Assembly (NCBI RefSeq): GCF_000003605.2
Contig: NW_003110974.1
Coordinates: 425,482 to 489,481, forward strand
Direction: 5' to 3'
DNA: 64,000 nt
Origin: Saccoglossus kowalevskii
Taxonomy: Eukaryota > Hemichordata > Enteropneusta > Harrimaniidae
Position 1 is the first letter of the stretch. Every line of letters starts with the position of its first letter. Below the pieces are notes generated by a model. That model was given only the letters and a program-made list of their open reading frames with translations. It was not told where the DNA came from and searched no databases. A program made the position numbers and the translations under genes. This document shows, in pieces, positions 34,869 through 48,479 of this stretch.

Positions 34869-37127
34869 TAATACGTTTCTGAAATGAAAATAACAAGATC
34901 CTTTGCATACCTGCATAATAGAGAAAGGTGAAAACTTAGACTTTGTTGCCCTCCAAACTTCAATTCAGCACTTATTAGCTTAACATTCCGTATACGTACC
35001 GCTCATACTGTCCAAGTGAAAACTAGATGTGTACATTGCATGCTTATTTAAGAGCGAAAACAATTGATACACTGTTCCTCTCAATTAAATTACACACTGA
35101 TCATCTTGAATGTTGATAAGCAAGATAGTTGTACATTTCTAGTTGAATGACTTTCCTATTTGCATATATAGTGTTAGTAATAGTGCTTGGTATGTCTGTT
35201 GGTGGTACCGGTGATGAGTGCATGTAGCTTTGTTAGCCCTAACCCTAATTCTAGCCTGCTATCAAATTGAGATGTTGACGACAAATTACACTGGAGGATA
35301 TACCACAGTCATTCAAGCAAAACCCACTCGCGATGAAACAAAAACGGGAATCGGGTGGTTTTATAGTGAATCATTTATAATCATTAAACATGTTTGATGT
35401 CCTGCGCAAAACTAACCAATGTAATTTTATACTAATGCAAATTACAAACAGTTTGCAGACATCCATGTTTAACGGTCCATACAGATTTGTTCAAAACGCA
35501 TTAATGCAACAACAAATGTACATAACAATACCAAATACTTACAAATAACATTATATTGCAAACCTAGTTTCAATTCATAACACGGAATGAAGTGATGTGG
35601 GAGTCAGTACAGCCTGGTAGTACACAAACCAGTATTAATAAAGTATCCGTTAAAACACACTGATATAATACAACGACTATGTTTAGAGTTTATCAACGTT
35701 TTATATGATCTGGACACAATGAACATTTCATTAACTGCCTTAATAAGTGAACTGTCTATGAACGACCTGTGAAATCTCGTTACATAGCAACTGAATCACA
35801 ACACTTACATTACACGAGATGTGTGGTCTGACTATTAAAGCTTTTTAGAACTACGAATTAGTTGCCGTTTTTACTCTATTTTTAATTTTAACATTTTAAT
35901 CCACTAACGAAATCAAACACAGAAGTTTTATTAAATATGTATTTGCCGACATATATAAATATGTATTTACACGACACGACAGTCAAAACTCAGCATGTTC
36001 CGTGGGTGTCCCTGCTATTCCCGCTTATTGTATCGGGCAGACATCATTGGAATCAAATAGACTTTTAGTCTATATTCAAGTATATAAATATACTGTACCA
36101 GCTTGACAGCCGGCATGTGAATAGAATTGGCAAATATAATTGCATTGTTAACTTTCAATCAACTAATAACCCTTCAGTAAGGATTGTTTGACATAAGGCT
36201 ATTTGTTATTACGGCGTCGGCCAAAACTAAATGTTTGCATCACGGTTTCGCGACAATATTCTTTAAAGCAAACACGTTTTAGATAAACGTTGTGGACAGA
36301 TTAATAGTCAATATTTAAATTCAATATGCCGAGTTCGCTCGCGCTGTCATGTGTTTGTCGAGGTATATACTGAGCAAATATTTGAAATTATTCGTACGAG
36401 GAGCAGCATTAACATCAGTATTGTTTCGAGCAATACCACACGTTGTTCCCGGTATTAGCAGCGAATTAACTCTTTATCATATATGTAACTGCAAAAGCAC
36501 AAAAACCGCGAAACGGAGCGCGAGAAAAAGGCCGAGCATAAAAAATAACTGTGAGAGCGGTGAGAAAAAGACTTTAGAGTGCGTACTCGTTATTGATTAC
36601 TCGTTGTGAGTTATAAAACTATTTGATTTTGGGAGTATTTGCCGAATGTATGACTTAAAGTATATCTAGCAAATGTTAACTGTTTTTTTTAATTCTTGTA
36701 AAGTAAATTGAAATCTGTAATGTCATATTCGCAAACAATTTCTAATGTGCACAATAACAGGAATATATAAATTTGGTAATTGGTTCGCCCGTGAGTAACG
36801 TTCTAATTATAAGTAAATAAGACATAAACTCACGCGTGAAATATCGTGAGACGATAATGATTACGTGAGTTTATTCTATGAAATGATCATCACTAGCAAC
36901 ATTGCAGGATATTAAAAAGCATGTTATCTCTGGATTTGTAGTTTAACCTCTACGTTGTTTTTGACCGGTTGACAAATTGACAACGAGATCAAGAAACACG
37001 GATATTGAATGTTTTGGATCGAATACCGCAACCTATTGTCACGGCTAAAACAATAAGCCATATCGGACATCACAGTTGCTCTTAAAATCATTTGTATGTA
37101 TTAATATTATGTCTTAATTAATAGTAT
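34869..37127. other. AT-rich DNA, no gene seen
   Basis: A two-copy telomere-like word, CCCTAACCCTAA, is at 35236-35247. A frame with a real ATG at 36349-36609 has a basic stretch but no domain I recognise. Confidence 0.35.
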
Positions 37128-37240
37128 GTCTTTAATAGTTTCTGCCGTCGAGTGAGAATTAGAAAAACAACGCGTATTCGTATTGTACGTCTGCAGTTAA
37201 CTGTATTTCATATACGTCTTTAATAGTTTCTGCCGTCGAG
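37128..37240 (+). repeat. 25-bp exact direct repeat, period 88
   Basis: GTCTTTAATAGTTTCTGCCG... is identical over 25 bp at 37128-37152 and 37216-37240. The sequence between the copies is unrelated. Similarity continues briefly as GTGAGAA against GCGAGAA. Confidence 0.8.
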
Positions 37241-40200
37241 CGAGAAGCGAGATTAAAGACCTAATGGGATGGTTTTCTGTCAAGGTACATTATACGATAA
37301 TTGTATTGATACAGCAAATAGTATTATGTGTTGCGACACCATGCCGTGAACAAGAATGTTTTTTCTTTCAAAGATGACATTGTGTACGAAAAGCAATTAT
37401 GCCCGATGCGCTGTTAAACCAGTAAGCCTGGTTAATTTAAATGTACAGCTAATTTACTCGGTTACAACTTTGGTTTGTGAGATTGACAGTTGCTTAAGAA
37501 ATCCACCATCTCGTGTTGTTATGCTTGCCATGCTTTGGCGTTTATTTTAGAACGCTATACAAACAAACACGATCAACGCTGTCTTCAAATATTTCTCAGT
37601 CAGAAACATTCTGAGTCTAGTATCAATTTAAACTGTGCATTATCGATGTATGTATTATTAATATAACGCAATTCATATACTATACGAGCCATGTTAATAA
37701 CGCTCAAACCACGTATGTATGTATGATTACTTGCGATGTAGGAAATACATACCGAGTAATTGTGCTATTCTTTCGGAACTAAATAACACGATCATGGCAG
37801 CGATTACACGACAAGCTACTGGGCAGCGCATATAGCTAACCATGTGTAATTGGATATCACAATACGAAAAATACAAATTGCCAACAAGCCATAAGAAATT
37901 GTATATCTGGTAACTGTCTGAGTGCAATTTTAATTGATCAGGTAACCCGAGGAATCTTTTCCCATGCATTGAATTACTCAAACTACACACGTAGAAAAAA
38001 AACCGCCTCATATTATAATTTGGATTTCAATATTGTTGTATACTAAAAGCACGCCTGTCACAACTCGCTGTAATAAGTCACACACGATATGTATCGCTAT
38101 CGGCATCGAGTCAGTTGCTGGGTTTTACCGTTCTTCATTAAGATCAAAGAAACCGTCGTATAATGCATCTACTGTACTTAAGGCCGATATCTGGCTTTCA
38201 AGTTAAGACACTTAATACCGCACTTACGAAGACTGATAGAACCGTCGCGAAGGACAAGATATATTCGAAGAACGATCAATAAATACCCTAGCGCACAGGA
38301 AGCAGTATACCGGTTTGTATTTCCGGGGGTTGAAGTAAGCAAATCTAAGATGTAAATTTTATCCCATAATGGATCAAATGACTCGTAGTTGCAATAAAAC
38401 GTTTAAAACCTAATTGAGGAGAAGCCGGAGAATAATCAACCTAAGAGTCATCATAGGTTATCGCCATGTTAATATACGTAGTAGTACATATCGTACTGTA
38501 TCCCACTGCTTTATGGATAATCAAGTTTGAAATATTCACTGGAATCTAAATGTGGAGTGTATTTATCCATGTAATACGGTACACGGAGTACATATGCTTT
38601 GTTTAGTGTTAATCGAGTTAGTTTATTACAATAAGCCTATTCAAGGCGACCGATTCCTACCCACCACGTTTATCAACGGATTACCCCAGTATGTACAACT
38701 CAGTCGTATATACGTGCCCGAAGCATATATAGTTAATACGTTAGTCTCTAACTACAAATTTATTGATTGAAAAAAAAAACATTGAGTACGTGGCTTGAAA
38801 TGAAAATGTGAACGATACAAATGACAAATGCCGTAAGGACTCGTGCCATAAAGTTAGTTAGGAATACGGTGATAGCAGAGTGTATACTGCATTTAGTACA
38901 TACGTATCATTAACTCGGCATTCCATATACTGTTAGTAGCACCACGCAATATGAATGAATACTTAAGTATTGACGTACGTGTATGTATACACCTGACAGT
39001 TGGTCTACATTTTCACTCAAAAACAAAAATGCAAATATTACACTATAAATACTCTCATTTCACTCACGACATTCAGATCGTTGAGTTAACTGACAACAAC
39101 GTCGCTTGTCTAATTGTGTATGTATAAGAGCATATAACCAGTGAGTGACAATGACAATTCAATTGGAAATCATATTCTGCTCTCAGTTATTTGAACCTAT
39201 TACACAACTAATGTATTTCTCGATAATCGTATACCTTACTGTCTACCCAACAACCTGTATATACATTACTACCGTAAGAATACTTTACTGTCTGGCACAG
39301 GAATACTAAAGCACGTATTGTATTGAGAATCATTACGAGTCATAGCAACACAGCGCATTACCTATATATACTGCAGAATAGAATACAAATTGTTTAATAC
39401 TAATATGAAACTAAGATTAAACTATTTCAATGACAATTGTTGCATGACAGTTCGTTTTGTCACTCCATTTTGTTAAATAGCATGTTTAGGTCATAGTAAC
39501 ACGCCTAAAGTATCAAATGCCACGCATTAGGTATGCAAATTAATCACTTCCACGCGAAATAATTATCAGTATTTTTACGGCAAATTGCAGGAAGGAGCTT
39601 CATTCACGGATCGAAACACGATTCAACAGGTAAAATCATTGCACAGCGAGATTAATGTGCCTTTGTTATCAAACACCTCATTTTACCAACACATTTAGTG
39701 ATTTAAAATTTGGATTTAGTGCCGACTGAACAGTCATTGAACTACACCTATAAAATATGTATTGCTGACTTCCAACAATGCCATTTGAATGAGAAGTCCA
39801 TTCTATGCGAGTCACATTCGAGTCGTTCATTACCGTTATAATATATATTAATTCACTGAAGAGCGTGTGCATGTCCCAGTTACTATTTAGAAATGATTTA
39901 GAATGGGTTTACAAAATAAGATATTACTAGGAAATTACTCGTGATTTCAGGGCTTGGAAATGTACTGATCGAAAATAGTGTAAGGCTAACAGAAAACACT
40001 ATTCTTTCGCTAGGGCTTAGATTAGAACAAGTCACTTATTATCCACATCTGTGACGTAGTATGTCTAGAATGTATAAACCTGCAATATGTAAGTATCATT
40101 ATGATGGCCGTACACTTTTTTTAATTCACCTAAGTTGACATCGGTAGCCTCACCCACGCATTTGCGTACAAATAGATATACCCCCAAGTTAAAGCAAATG

Positions 40201-41353
40201 CAAACATTTCTTAGTTGAAACGTGACCTTTAAAGCATTTCCGTTTGTACAAATCTTGATTGTAGAACCGGATGTTTACTGTTCCAGCAAGGTTAAAAAGG
40301 TAATGCTAGCCAGAGGGAGTAAGTCGCTGTAATGCCAATCATTAATTTGTACAAAGTCATTATAAAATTTAGATCATGTAACAACAATCTTCTAAGGGCG
40401 AATTATGATGTTATCATATCTGGAACGTGGGTACATCCTCTAACATAAACTTTACTTTCACTTAAATCGCAGTCAAGTGTATCGCTTTAACAGTTGATGA
40501 CAATGGCAATATTGTGCATTTCTTACCTGGGTTAGATTTACCGACTTATACCGAGTTATACTCAAGTTGTTGATGATATTCCAATGTATCTATTTGTTAT
40601 GAAATTCAAATTTGTACAAGAAAATTATCTGTGCATACCTTGGAATTGAAATAAGGAACAATGAAAACATGTGGAGATGCATTACACTGACAATAGGAAT
40701 TGTGATTTTACTCAATTCCTGTAACATTCTCGTATGAGCCATCATGTTGTATTATGTTGAATAGCAAAAGATCACGATGAAGTTGAAGAGCATGCTAGTG
40801 AATGTAAATCAATATGTGCCGGGTAGCCTTGACTCCAATTACCATCAAGTTTAGTTATTTAAATTTCCTGCATATGTCACACTCAGAACAGGGTTTGACA
40901 AAGGAAGATGTAATATATTCTTAATCATGTAAAGTGCCTTATGATTGAGGAAGAATATCTAAACATACCTTAGCTGCTTTGATACATATGTTCCCCTTCA
41001 TGCATTACGCATATCATTTTGTAGTAGTTATAAAGCCGATCACTCGAATACTTGTTCGCATCAGCACATAGCGGCTTTGTACACTTTTATTTTCAGGATG
41101 GCTAATTGCAGATAGGCATTGAGTAGTTGAGCGGTACTGACTAGTTTGAATGTTGTGTTTCATGTTATACTAAATTCTACCTAATCATTTATCCCAATGA
41201 CTCGTGTTTTATGAATGTACTGAACTAGGATGAAAGTTCTCATAAATCGTCTAAAAGGGTTCCATCATATCCCGTTTGAGATTTTTATAAAGAAGAGTAT
41301 TTCAAGATGATTTATAACTGAGGTGTGGTCATTTACAGGTGGATCTTATCATT
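37241..41353. other. AT-rich DNA, no gene seen
   Basis: Only chance-level frames of 60-94 codons without domains. No repeats of note. Confidence 0.4.
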
Positions 41354-41355
41354 TA

Positions 41356-42628
41356 CAAGGGGCGTTCAATAAGTAATGCCCCTGACCCATTTCCCATAGC
41401 AGGAGATTAATGGAACTTGCCACAGTTATTAGTCTTTCTCTACATATGAACCACCCAGAGTTATGCATTTCTCCCATCGTTTGACGCAGATCCGGACACC
41501 CCAGGTTGGTCCTCCAACCACGTCATAACTTAAGAAATCAAGGCTGCATAATCTGGGAAACGCTTTCCTTTCAAAAAAGGCTTTATAGCTGGGAAGGGAT
41601 GAAAGTCAGAGGGTGCAAGGTCAGGAGAGTAAAGGGGATGGGGAGGATTTCATAACCACACGTCCGTGCTTCTGATCTGGCGACATGCGAATTGTGGACT
41701 GGAGCATTGTCCTGCAGCAGGAGGATACCTTTGCTGATCTTGCCCCGCTTCTTGATTTTGATAGCTTCTTTTAATTTCATCAAAAGTGAAGCGTAATAGG
41801 CTCCTGTAAATGTGGTACCCTTTGCCAGGAAATCTGTCATCACTACTCTGTCCTGGTTTCAGAAGTCTGTGAGCATGCCTTTGCAAGCGGAAGGCTAATC
41901 CCTTGCCTTCTTTGGAGGTGGTCAGTCTGGTCAGTCAGACTGGGCTTTGGGCTTTGGTCTCTGGATCATAGTGATGGACCCAAGTTTCATCCTGTGTAAT
42001 CAGTCTTTTGAAAAACTTTGAATCATCTTCTTGGCACATCTCCAAATTCATCCTCGATCACTCGACGCGTACTTGTTTCTGGAAAGGTGTGAGCAACCTG
42101 GGAATCCACCTGGCAGACATCTTATGCATATGCAAATGGCCATGAATGATAGTTAGCACAGACCCTGTACTAATCTTGGCCTCTTGGGCTATTTGACGAA
42201 CAGTAATGCGTCAATCTTGCAAAATGGCTGACTCAGCTTGACGGACAGATGCCTCATCAATGGCAGATGAAGAACGACCAGGTCTGGGAGCTGTTTCCAA
42301 AGACTTCCGGTCATGCTTGAATTCACGGTGCCAGCGCTTTACAAGGTCATATGATGTGGCATCATCACCATAAGTTTCTTTAATTTCATCAAAAGTCTCC
42401 TTTGGTGTACGTCCTTTCAAATACAAAAACCGGATTATTTCGCGACACTCAACTGGCTCCATTTCACACCTGACTTAGTTCAAACACCTGTAAATCTGAA
42501 ACCACAATTAGTTCAGAGCTGTTTTTTGCAACATAACCTATAGATATGTAAATCATTACACATGCAAAATTTCATCTAGATCAGACAATTGGAAGTGGGT
42601 CAGGGGCATTACTTATTGAACGCCGTCG
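41356..42628 (-). mobile_element. Mariner-family DNA transposon (inactive), 1273 bp
   Basis: The ends are inverted over about 35 bp, sharing GGCGTTCAATAAGTAATG and CCCCTGACCCA. The left end starts CAAGGGGCG and the right end, read inward, CGACGGCG. The element is bounded on both sides by TA (41354-41355 and 42629-42630), the obligatory mariner target duplication. The length of 1273 bp is what is usual for mariner. One broken transposase gene fills the interior. Confidence 0.95.
41429..42462 (-). pseudogene. Mariner transposase, broken
   Basis: The start ATG at 42462-42460 (MEPVECREIIRFLYLKG) lies 166 bp inside the transposon end. The first 83 codons hold the N-terminal helix-turn-helix DNA-binding domain, including the second-helix segment SYDLVKRWHREFK, up to a TGA at 42213-42211, probably a decayed CGA. 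The same frame resumes with RITVRQIA. The first catalytic Asp lies in TQDETWVHHYDPETK (about 41955-42000), and the second in LLLQDNAPVH (about 41700-41730). The third Asp, normally in SPDLAPSD, is present only in a shifted frame. The gene ends WEKCITL...YVEKD and a stop at 41431-41429. The span of about 344 codons equals an intact mariner transposase (about 345 residues), so decay is by point changes and small indels rather than large deletion. Confidence 0.93.
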
Positions 42629-42630
42629 TA

Positions 42631-43394
42631 AATCCAAATATATTATTGACGTTATTTCGAATTACCCGCAATTATTGAAAATCAACTAATTGCAGTAAAT
42701 ACAAATGCAAGAAAGATTTCAAATTACAGCATATGTAATGTCATAATAGTTATGCGGACTATCCGTATTTGCATATGTTTAGCATGCTAGTATTGATCTA
42801 TTTTAACCGGCATTTTATTAAGCGAACGTTTTATTTACCCAATGTCGTCTGCTGCCCTTTCCGATATAAATTGTTATAAATGATGGAATTGAGTTTTAGC
42901 GATTACAATGATGTGACTAAAACTCCTGTAAAACTTGATGTTTTGTGTATTTTAATGAACAGACATGATATTTATCGACTTTATTCAATCATGGACATAC
43001 AAAACCTCTCGTTGAAACATGTTAATGATTTGATGATACATGTGCCAGCCACACCAAGCACATTTTGAATTACTCTATTTTGGGCTTTCCAACACGAAAT
43101 AAGATTTAATTGTCTGAGGGTTTGCATTATGGATTAGAAAATGTTCCGATTATATATAAATTGAATTAACTTACGTATATAAAATACTGCCAAATAATTC
43201 ATGCACGACTTACGTGTTACGGTGGAAATTGCCTTGTAATTATTGAACAGGCAGCTTCACAAATACCAATCAAACATATTGTAAAAACACAAGTTTATGA
43301 AATTTCGACACAGTTTCACAACAATATGTTAATTAACTGTATGATAACTATTATGATATCTAATAGCATAAAATCGCTTTACTTCATACTTAAC
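42631..43394. other. Spacer, no gene seen
   Basis: A 62-codon frame with an ATG at 42880 has no recognisable domain. Confidence 0.4.
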
Positions 43395-43482
43395 AATATA
43401 ATATAATATAATATAATATAATATAATATAATATAATATAATATAATATAATATAATATAATATAATATAATATAATATAAT
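43395..43482 (+). repeat. (AATAT)n pentanucleotide microsatellite, 88 bp
   Basis: About 17 units of AATAT, trailing into an imperfect TAATA-rich stretch to about 43507. Confidence 0.95.
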
Positions 43483-43507
43483 TAATAATATAATATATTA
43501 TAATATA

Positions 43508-45584
43508 AGTTTTGAAAATCCATTTAGTGCGAAATAATGAAATAAATATTGTAAAAATATAACTAATTCAAAAGCGTGCCACTTGAAATGCACACCGTAG
43601 GGTAAATTTATGTTTCAAACTGGGAAACACTGATGCATTAAAAATGTATTACTTGATGGTGTTCACCACCTGTATCCGCTGATCATATTTGTTCTACTTT
43701 ATTTCCGTTGATTTTCGATGCTTGATTGGTGACCAATTATTGCCTTTAACTACACTTGTAATTGATAATATAAATGTCACACACGCACACAGCCACGCAA
43801 TGCGCAACAAACGCAATACATTGAGGCGATGACACACACAACCACAAACACAATTCACAAGTTATAATTAGCGATTCCGGTTTAAATCTTTGCAACTGTG
43901 CTTAAATAATAGGGAATTGTACACAATTGCCTCATCTGCACATACAATTGAAAACACAATTTCAAAGCCGAGCTTCTAAAGAGCTGGTAGTTTTGACCTA
44001 GTATAATGATCATACAGTGATGACGCTAGTCGTCTATTGGTTGCAAAAGAATGCCATTTAAGTTTTCATATACTCTGCAATCGGTAAAGCTCACTGATCA
44101 TTTCCTCTTCGTATACACTTTGCACAATCTCGATATGACTAGTCAGTCAAATCTGTGCAATTGAATGCTCCCGATTGATCGAATGATATGGTGAACGTAA
44201 TATATTTTTTGAGATGTAAAGCATGACCTTATTTAACCTGTGTTCTAATATGTATTTGTAGTATTTGTAGTACTAAAGTGGTTTCTGTTTTAGTAACATT
44301 ATAATTGTAATTTATATAAATTGCCGATTTATGTTGTTTATAACCATTAGTGAAATTGGTTATCGGCCTTACTACTATGTAATGACTTGTCTTGGATCAA
44401 CCGTTTCTTATTTCGATTCATCATACCTGGTTCCCAAAGCCTGAACGAGAGTTGGAAACTGTGTTAGCTTGTGTATAGAATAGGATTATGACTACATAAT
44501 TGGGGCCATTCGTGTCACATTTAGTTCATTCAGTCATGGCGTAACTAGATTTGCAGGAAGGTAATAGTTTCATTTTCACAAAGGCTAAATGCATTGATGT
44601 GTTTGCATTGTCAAGCTGTAAACACAATATGATTAATAAGTCTTCTGACTGAGACGTGCAATGTTATTGGATAATAATTTTACGATCAGTCATATTTAGT
44701 TGGTGATTGTCGCGCACGTCAGGGCTCACATATATCTACGACGGCAAATCTAAACAAATCTTATTCCGACTCGGCGTAAAACTGCACAATCGTAGCTGTA
44801 AAGACTTACACACTGCTACGCCTCAACCTGACTAAAGTCATTGACACAAAATCAGGGAAACTTGAAAAGATTTAGTTTGGTTTTGTCGGCCTGAAAATAC
44901 AGGCTTTGAAACAATAGTCAGTTACTGTTTCTCAAGGAAACAAAATACTTCCTTAAAGCACGATCCGCGTTGATATCGGTTCCATGCAGCACATACAGCG
45001 CAGGTACCATGCTCGATCGCACAACTACACACTTGAACATGAGGTGATCTCGTTTAAAAAAACTATCCGAGTTAAGAAATCGTGGACTGTCTCACTTATG
45101 AAATAGTTATATTTTGACACAATGTACACTAAAGTTCTGTAGGTGAATTGACAACATGTATTGTTGTCAGAATGTTGGAAATGAATAAATCACTGCCTTA
45201 AACGTATGGTTAATTGTGTCATAAGCATATTTAGATAACATTACAACTTTTCTAAGCTATATTAAAAACTATGCATTAGCGAGACGTTCGCTGTGTGCTT
45301 TGCAAACATGTAGCGAGACGTCCTATGAATGTTGGAGTTCTGTGCACACATTTTCTGTATCTAATTTACATTTTTATTTAAGTGTACTTTCAATTAAATT
45401 ACTTTTCAAAATAACCTATTAAATATATATATTCTGCCTTCGAAATTTCATTGTGAGAATTCTAAGGTTAATTATCTCTAAAGACGAAGATGCCTTAAAT
45501 GCAACTGATCATCAAGACCAATTCGGGTCTCAGGACATAGTGAGTGCCTGTTGCCAAAACAACTGAAAAAAACAATACCGTATA
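43508..45584. other. AT-rich DNA, no gene seen
   Basis: A CA-rich patch at 43775-43860 (ACACACGCACACAGCCACG and similar) is a decayed simple repeat. Nothing else is supportable. Confidence 0.4.
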
Positions 45585-45970
45585 TTATTATACATCTGTC
45601 ACCGTAACGTCATAAGTTACAGCGTGCCGTAATTTTGCGGTATTTTACGGGGTATTTTCATCCTACCATAATAGGAAATGCGAATTCCAAATATGGAATG
45701 ATTACGCGCGTAAGCGTTATCTAATAATAAAAACAAACATGGCTGCCACCAGGGTATGACCGGACTTCATACAAAGAAGTTCGCTGATTCTGTTCTAAAC
45801 TTTTTAGATTTCGGCATTTCCATGATGTATCTTTGGTAGGAAAAGATGTATAATAATAAGGTTATTACGAAGATACCTAAACGTATGCACTCAGACAGTA
45901 CGCTGCGCGTCGGTCGATACTGCCGCTGTACTGTCTTCGTGCATACTTTGAGGTATCTTCGTAATAACCT
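45585..45970 (-). mobile_element. Foldback MITE-like element, copy 2
   Basis: This is the same element as 29087-29487, in opposite orientation. The body begins TATTATTATACATCTG and ends AGATGTATAATAATA. It is followed by a long hairpin: arms 45856-45901 and 45928-45973 pair over about 45 bp with few mismatches around a 26-bp GC-rich loop. The hairpin is better preserved than in copy 1. No clear target duplication is seen here. Confidence 0.75.
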
Positions 45971-45973
45971 TAT

Positions 45974-46786
45974 ATCATTTCACCTCGGCGATGGAACGAA
46001 GGTGTCATTATATAAAATAGAAATAGAGCAATCTATAAATATGAGTTCAGTATTCGAAAGGCCTGGAAATGTACTAGTATTCGTTTGCCTGAGAACATTA
46101 AGTGCAACTCAAGGACTGTTACTAAACTAGTTATATTACACACAATGGGTTTCGATTTAAAGCTAATATATTCTCCCCGAATCAGATAAATGTACTCTTT
46201 GAAATGAAGATGATTAATGAAATTGTTCTTCCTTTAATGTGAAGTGTACATTGGGGTTTTCAGCTGTAACTAGTAACATCACCTCTTATTTGCTGCATTG
46301 TGATGCTTGTTATATATATTACCATGTTGTATGTTACCACCATGTTATTAATATAAGTGTCTATGGCGTCAATGTCAAAATAGTTTCCAGTTCATCTTCT
46401 CTAAGGCAAACATATCTACACGCGAAATAATTTCAGATACAATATAAATCTAAAACTGAATCCCTTTGTCAAATTGACAATGAAGTACTGGTAATAAACG
46501 TTCTATTTCTGTTTACTTCCCTCCCCCGCGATTTTCTATTAAGTTAGTAGGACAATGTTTCTACTTATGCAGTTTGCTGACGCAAAAAGGAATAAATAGT
46601 CTCTTTTCTGTTTCTGTTGGTATTAATGAAGATTATTCATGTCTGTATTATTCGATTAGCGCTCATTTAAGGTACCTTTAGAATATTCCCATTAAATTTG
46701 GCATATGCAATACAGATGTGATATAAATATCTGTACTGATTGCACACATGAGAATTAGTATTCACCAGTTTTTAAAGAAAGTTCAT
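45974..46786. other. AT-rich DNA, no gene seen
   Basis: Nothing recognisable beyond chance frames. Confidence 0.4.
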
Positions 46787-47525
46787 TTACTTTGCAAGTC
46801 GCTTTTCCAATGTTGGCCAATAATCTGCTAGATAATTATATAACGCGTTGTTTGAACTTAATATTTCCATACATTTCATGAAAACATCACGTGAATCGAC
46901 TTTGGTTATGGGGATATCAAAATATTCTGCGGTATAAATCATTGCAACGCACTTTCGGGGAAGTGTTACTTCCTTGTACGACCAGCGCAGTCAATAATAA
47001 TGCTTTTAAAAGCAACGATTTGGCATAAACATTCTGGAAAGCAAATTAGTTCTAATACAAAACTGGCGATTCTGATGATAATAGTCGGCACTGTCTTTCA
47101 GATCATTTGATAAATTGCGAACAAGGTAGGCGAATTCGTGTACAAATTCAATGTAATTTCCTGACAGAAAGTCCGGGGAGAATTTTATCCTGGTTTCAGT
47201 CACTGGGACAAGTTCATGCATTTGTAAACGAATGATATACGGAAGGACATGGCGCTCGACTAATCTATTGAACAATGTATTGAGTAATAATGATGTGGTT
47301 GAAAGCTTTCGTCGCCTCGATGAAGCACACGGATACCTTTCGACAGGATTGTAATGTGACTGTCATAATGGCAAACATGAATATTGCTAAGCTTTTTTTC
47401 ATAAATACGTACTGATTGTCCGATGTATCGTAGTAATCGTTGTATCTCTAATATAGTAGTATGTGTTCAAGGACTTCGGATAGAACTATGGTAATGGCAT
47501 TAAGACGATGATTGTCCTTGCTGTC
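46787..47525 (-). pseudogene. LINE (CR1/L2-like) reverse-transcriptase relic, internally deleted
   Basis: Read on the minus strand, successive pieces follow the order of a non-LTR retrotransposon RT. The first is SKDNHRLNAITIVLSEVLEHILL (upstream fingers), then a DTSDNQYVF-type block. Next comes VSVCFIEATKAFNH, the motif A region, in which Glu replaces the catalytic Asp. LFNRLVERHVLPYIIRL follows after a frame change. The next recognisable piece, NYIEFVHEFAYLV...NDLKDSADY, belongs after the YADD box, so about 300 bp holding motifs B and C appear to be missing. The C-terminal part, with two in-frame stops at 47006 and 46991 and a frameshift, runs to a stop at 46787-46789. No endonuclease domain or poly-A tail was found. 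Clade assignment is from general resemblance only. Confidence 0.7.
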
Positions 47526-48479
47526 CAAATCACCACATTTTGTTCTTCGCGAGCGAAATTAATGAAACGCCAGGTAGATTAGAATGAAGAAATCTATAAA
47601 CAAGTATTGAGGGGACCGGAATACATCTTGCATCTTGTATTTGTTATTGTTAGCTGATTTCATTAACAAACAAAGTGATCTACCCACATAGTACCAATAT
47701 TCGTATCACCAGTGGTGTCACTAATTGTTTTAAGCAGAGGTGTGACTCGTGACGTAGTATTTGTTCTTATGTATTATATTTGGAAGGGGCGATTTATGAA
47801 GATTGTTGTAATTTGCGCTTCCTTTATTCTGCAGTTACGGAGTGCATGTTTAAATTACGATCTCGGCCTACGCATCAAACGAAACACATATCCATGTCGA
47901 TGTTTACTAGAGTTGCGACAAGCCATTCGGGCCATTCAGTATGAAACCGCGATTCTTTAGCAGCTGTCGTTTTATAATAATGACGTTGTTGTGAGATTTA
48001 TGCTTTTCTTGGCAGTTATTAGCTCTGCAAATAATAGCTATACCTGCCAATGCTGTTCAGGTGTGTATTAGTGCATGTACACTAGTACGGTAACTGGATT
48101 AGGTGAAGATTAGACCAATTAATGGCACAACGTTTTGTACCATTAGAATTGCTATTATTGAACCGTTGTTGAACGATATGAAGGTCATCTGAGGTTAAGC
48201 TAGACATTTAATAAAAACACTGCAAATCCAAGTGTTTTTAAAATTGACGCATTTATGACCCTATTTTTAGATTTTATACATTTATATTCACGTTTTATAA
48301 TGGAGCACATATTTTTTTTAATCTCAAATCCAAATAGCATTTCTATTGTTATAGGATAACACATGTTATGTGTTTATAAGCATGTCTCTAAAAGTATTTA
48401 TAATGTGCATAATACGATTCGCGATATATTTCATATATATGTATATAAGCCATTATATGTATTATAGTATATATCCACC
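47526..48479. other. AT-rich DNA, no gene seen
   Basis: An 82-codon plus-strand frame at 47712-47960 has no recognisable domain. The LINE endonuclease that might have been upstream is not visible. Confidence 0.35.

Noticed and set aside
35236-35247. Telomere-like CCCTAACCCTAA
   Set aside because: Two units only, too short for an interstitial telomere.
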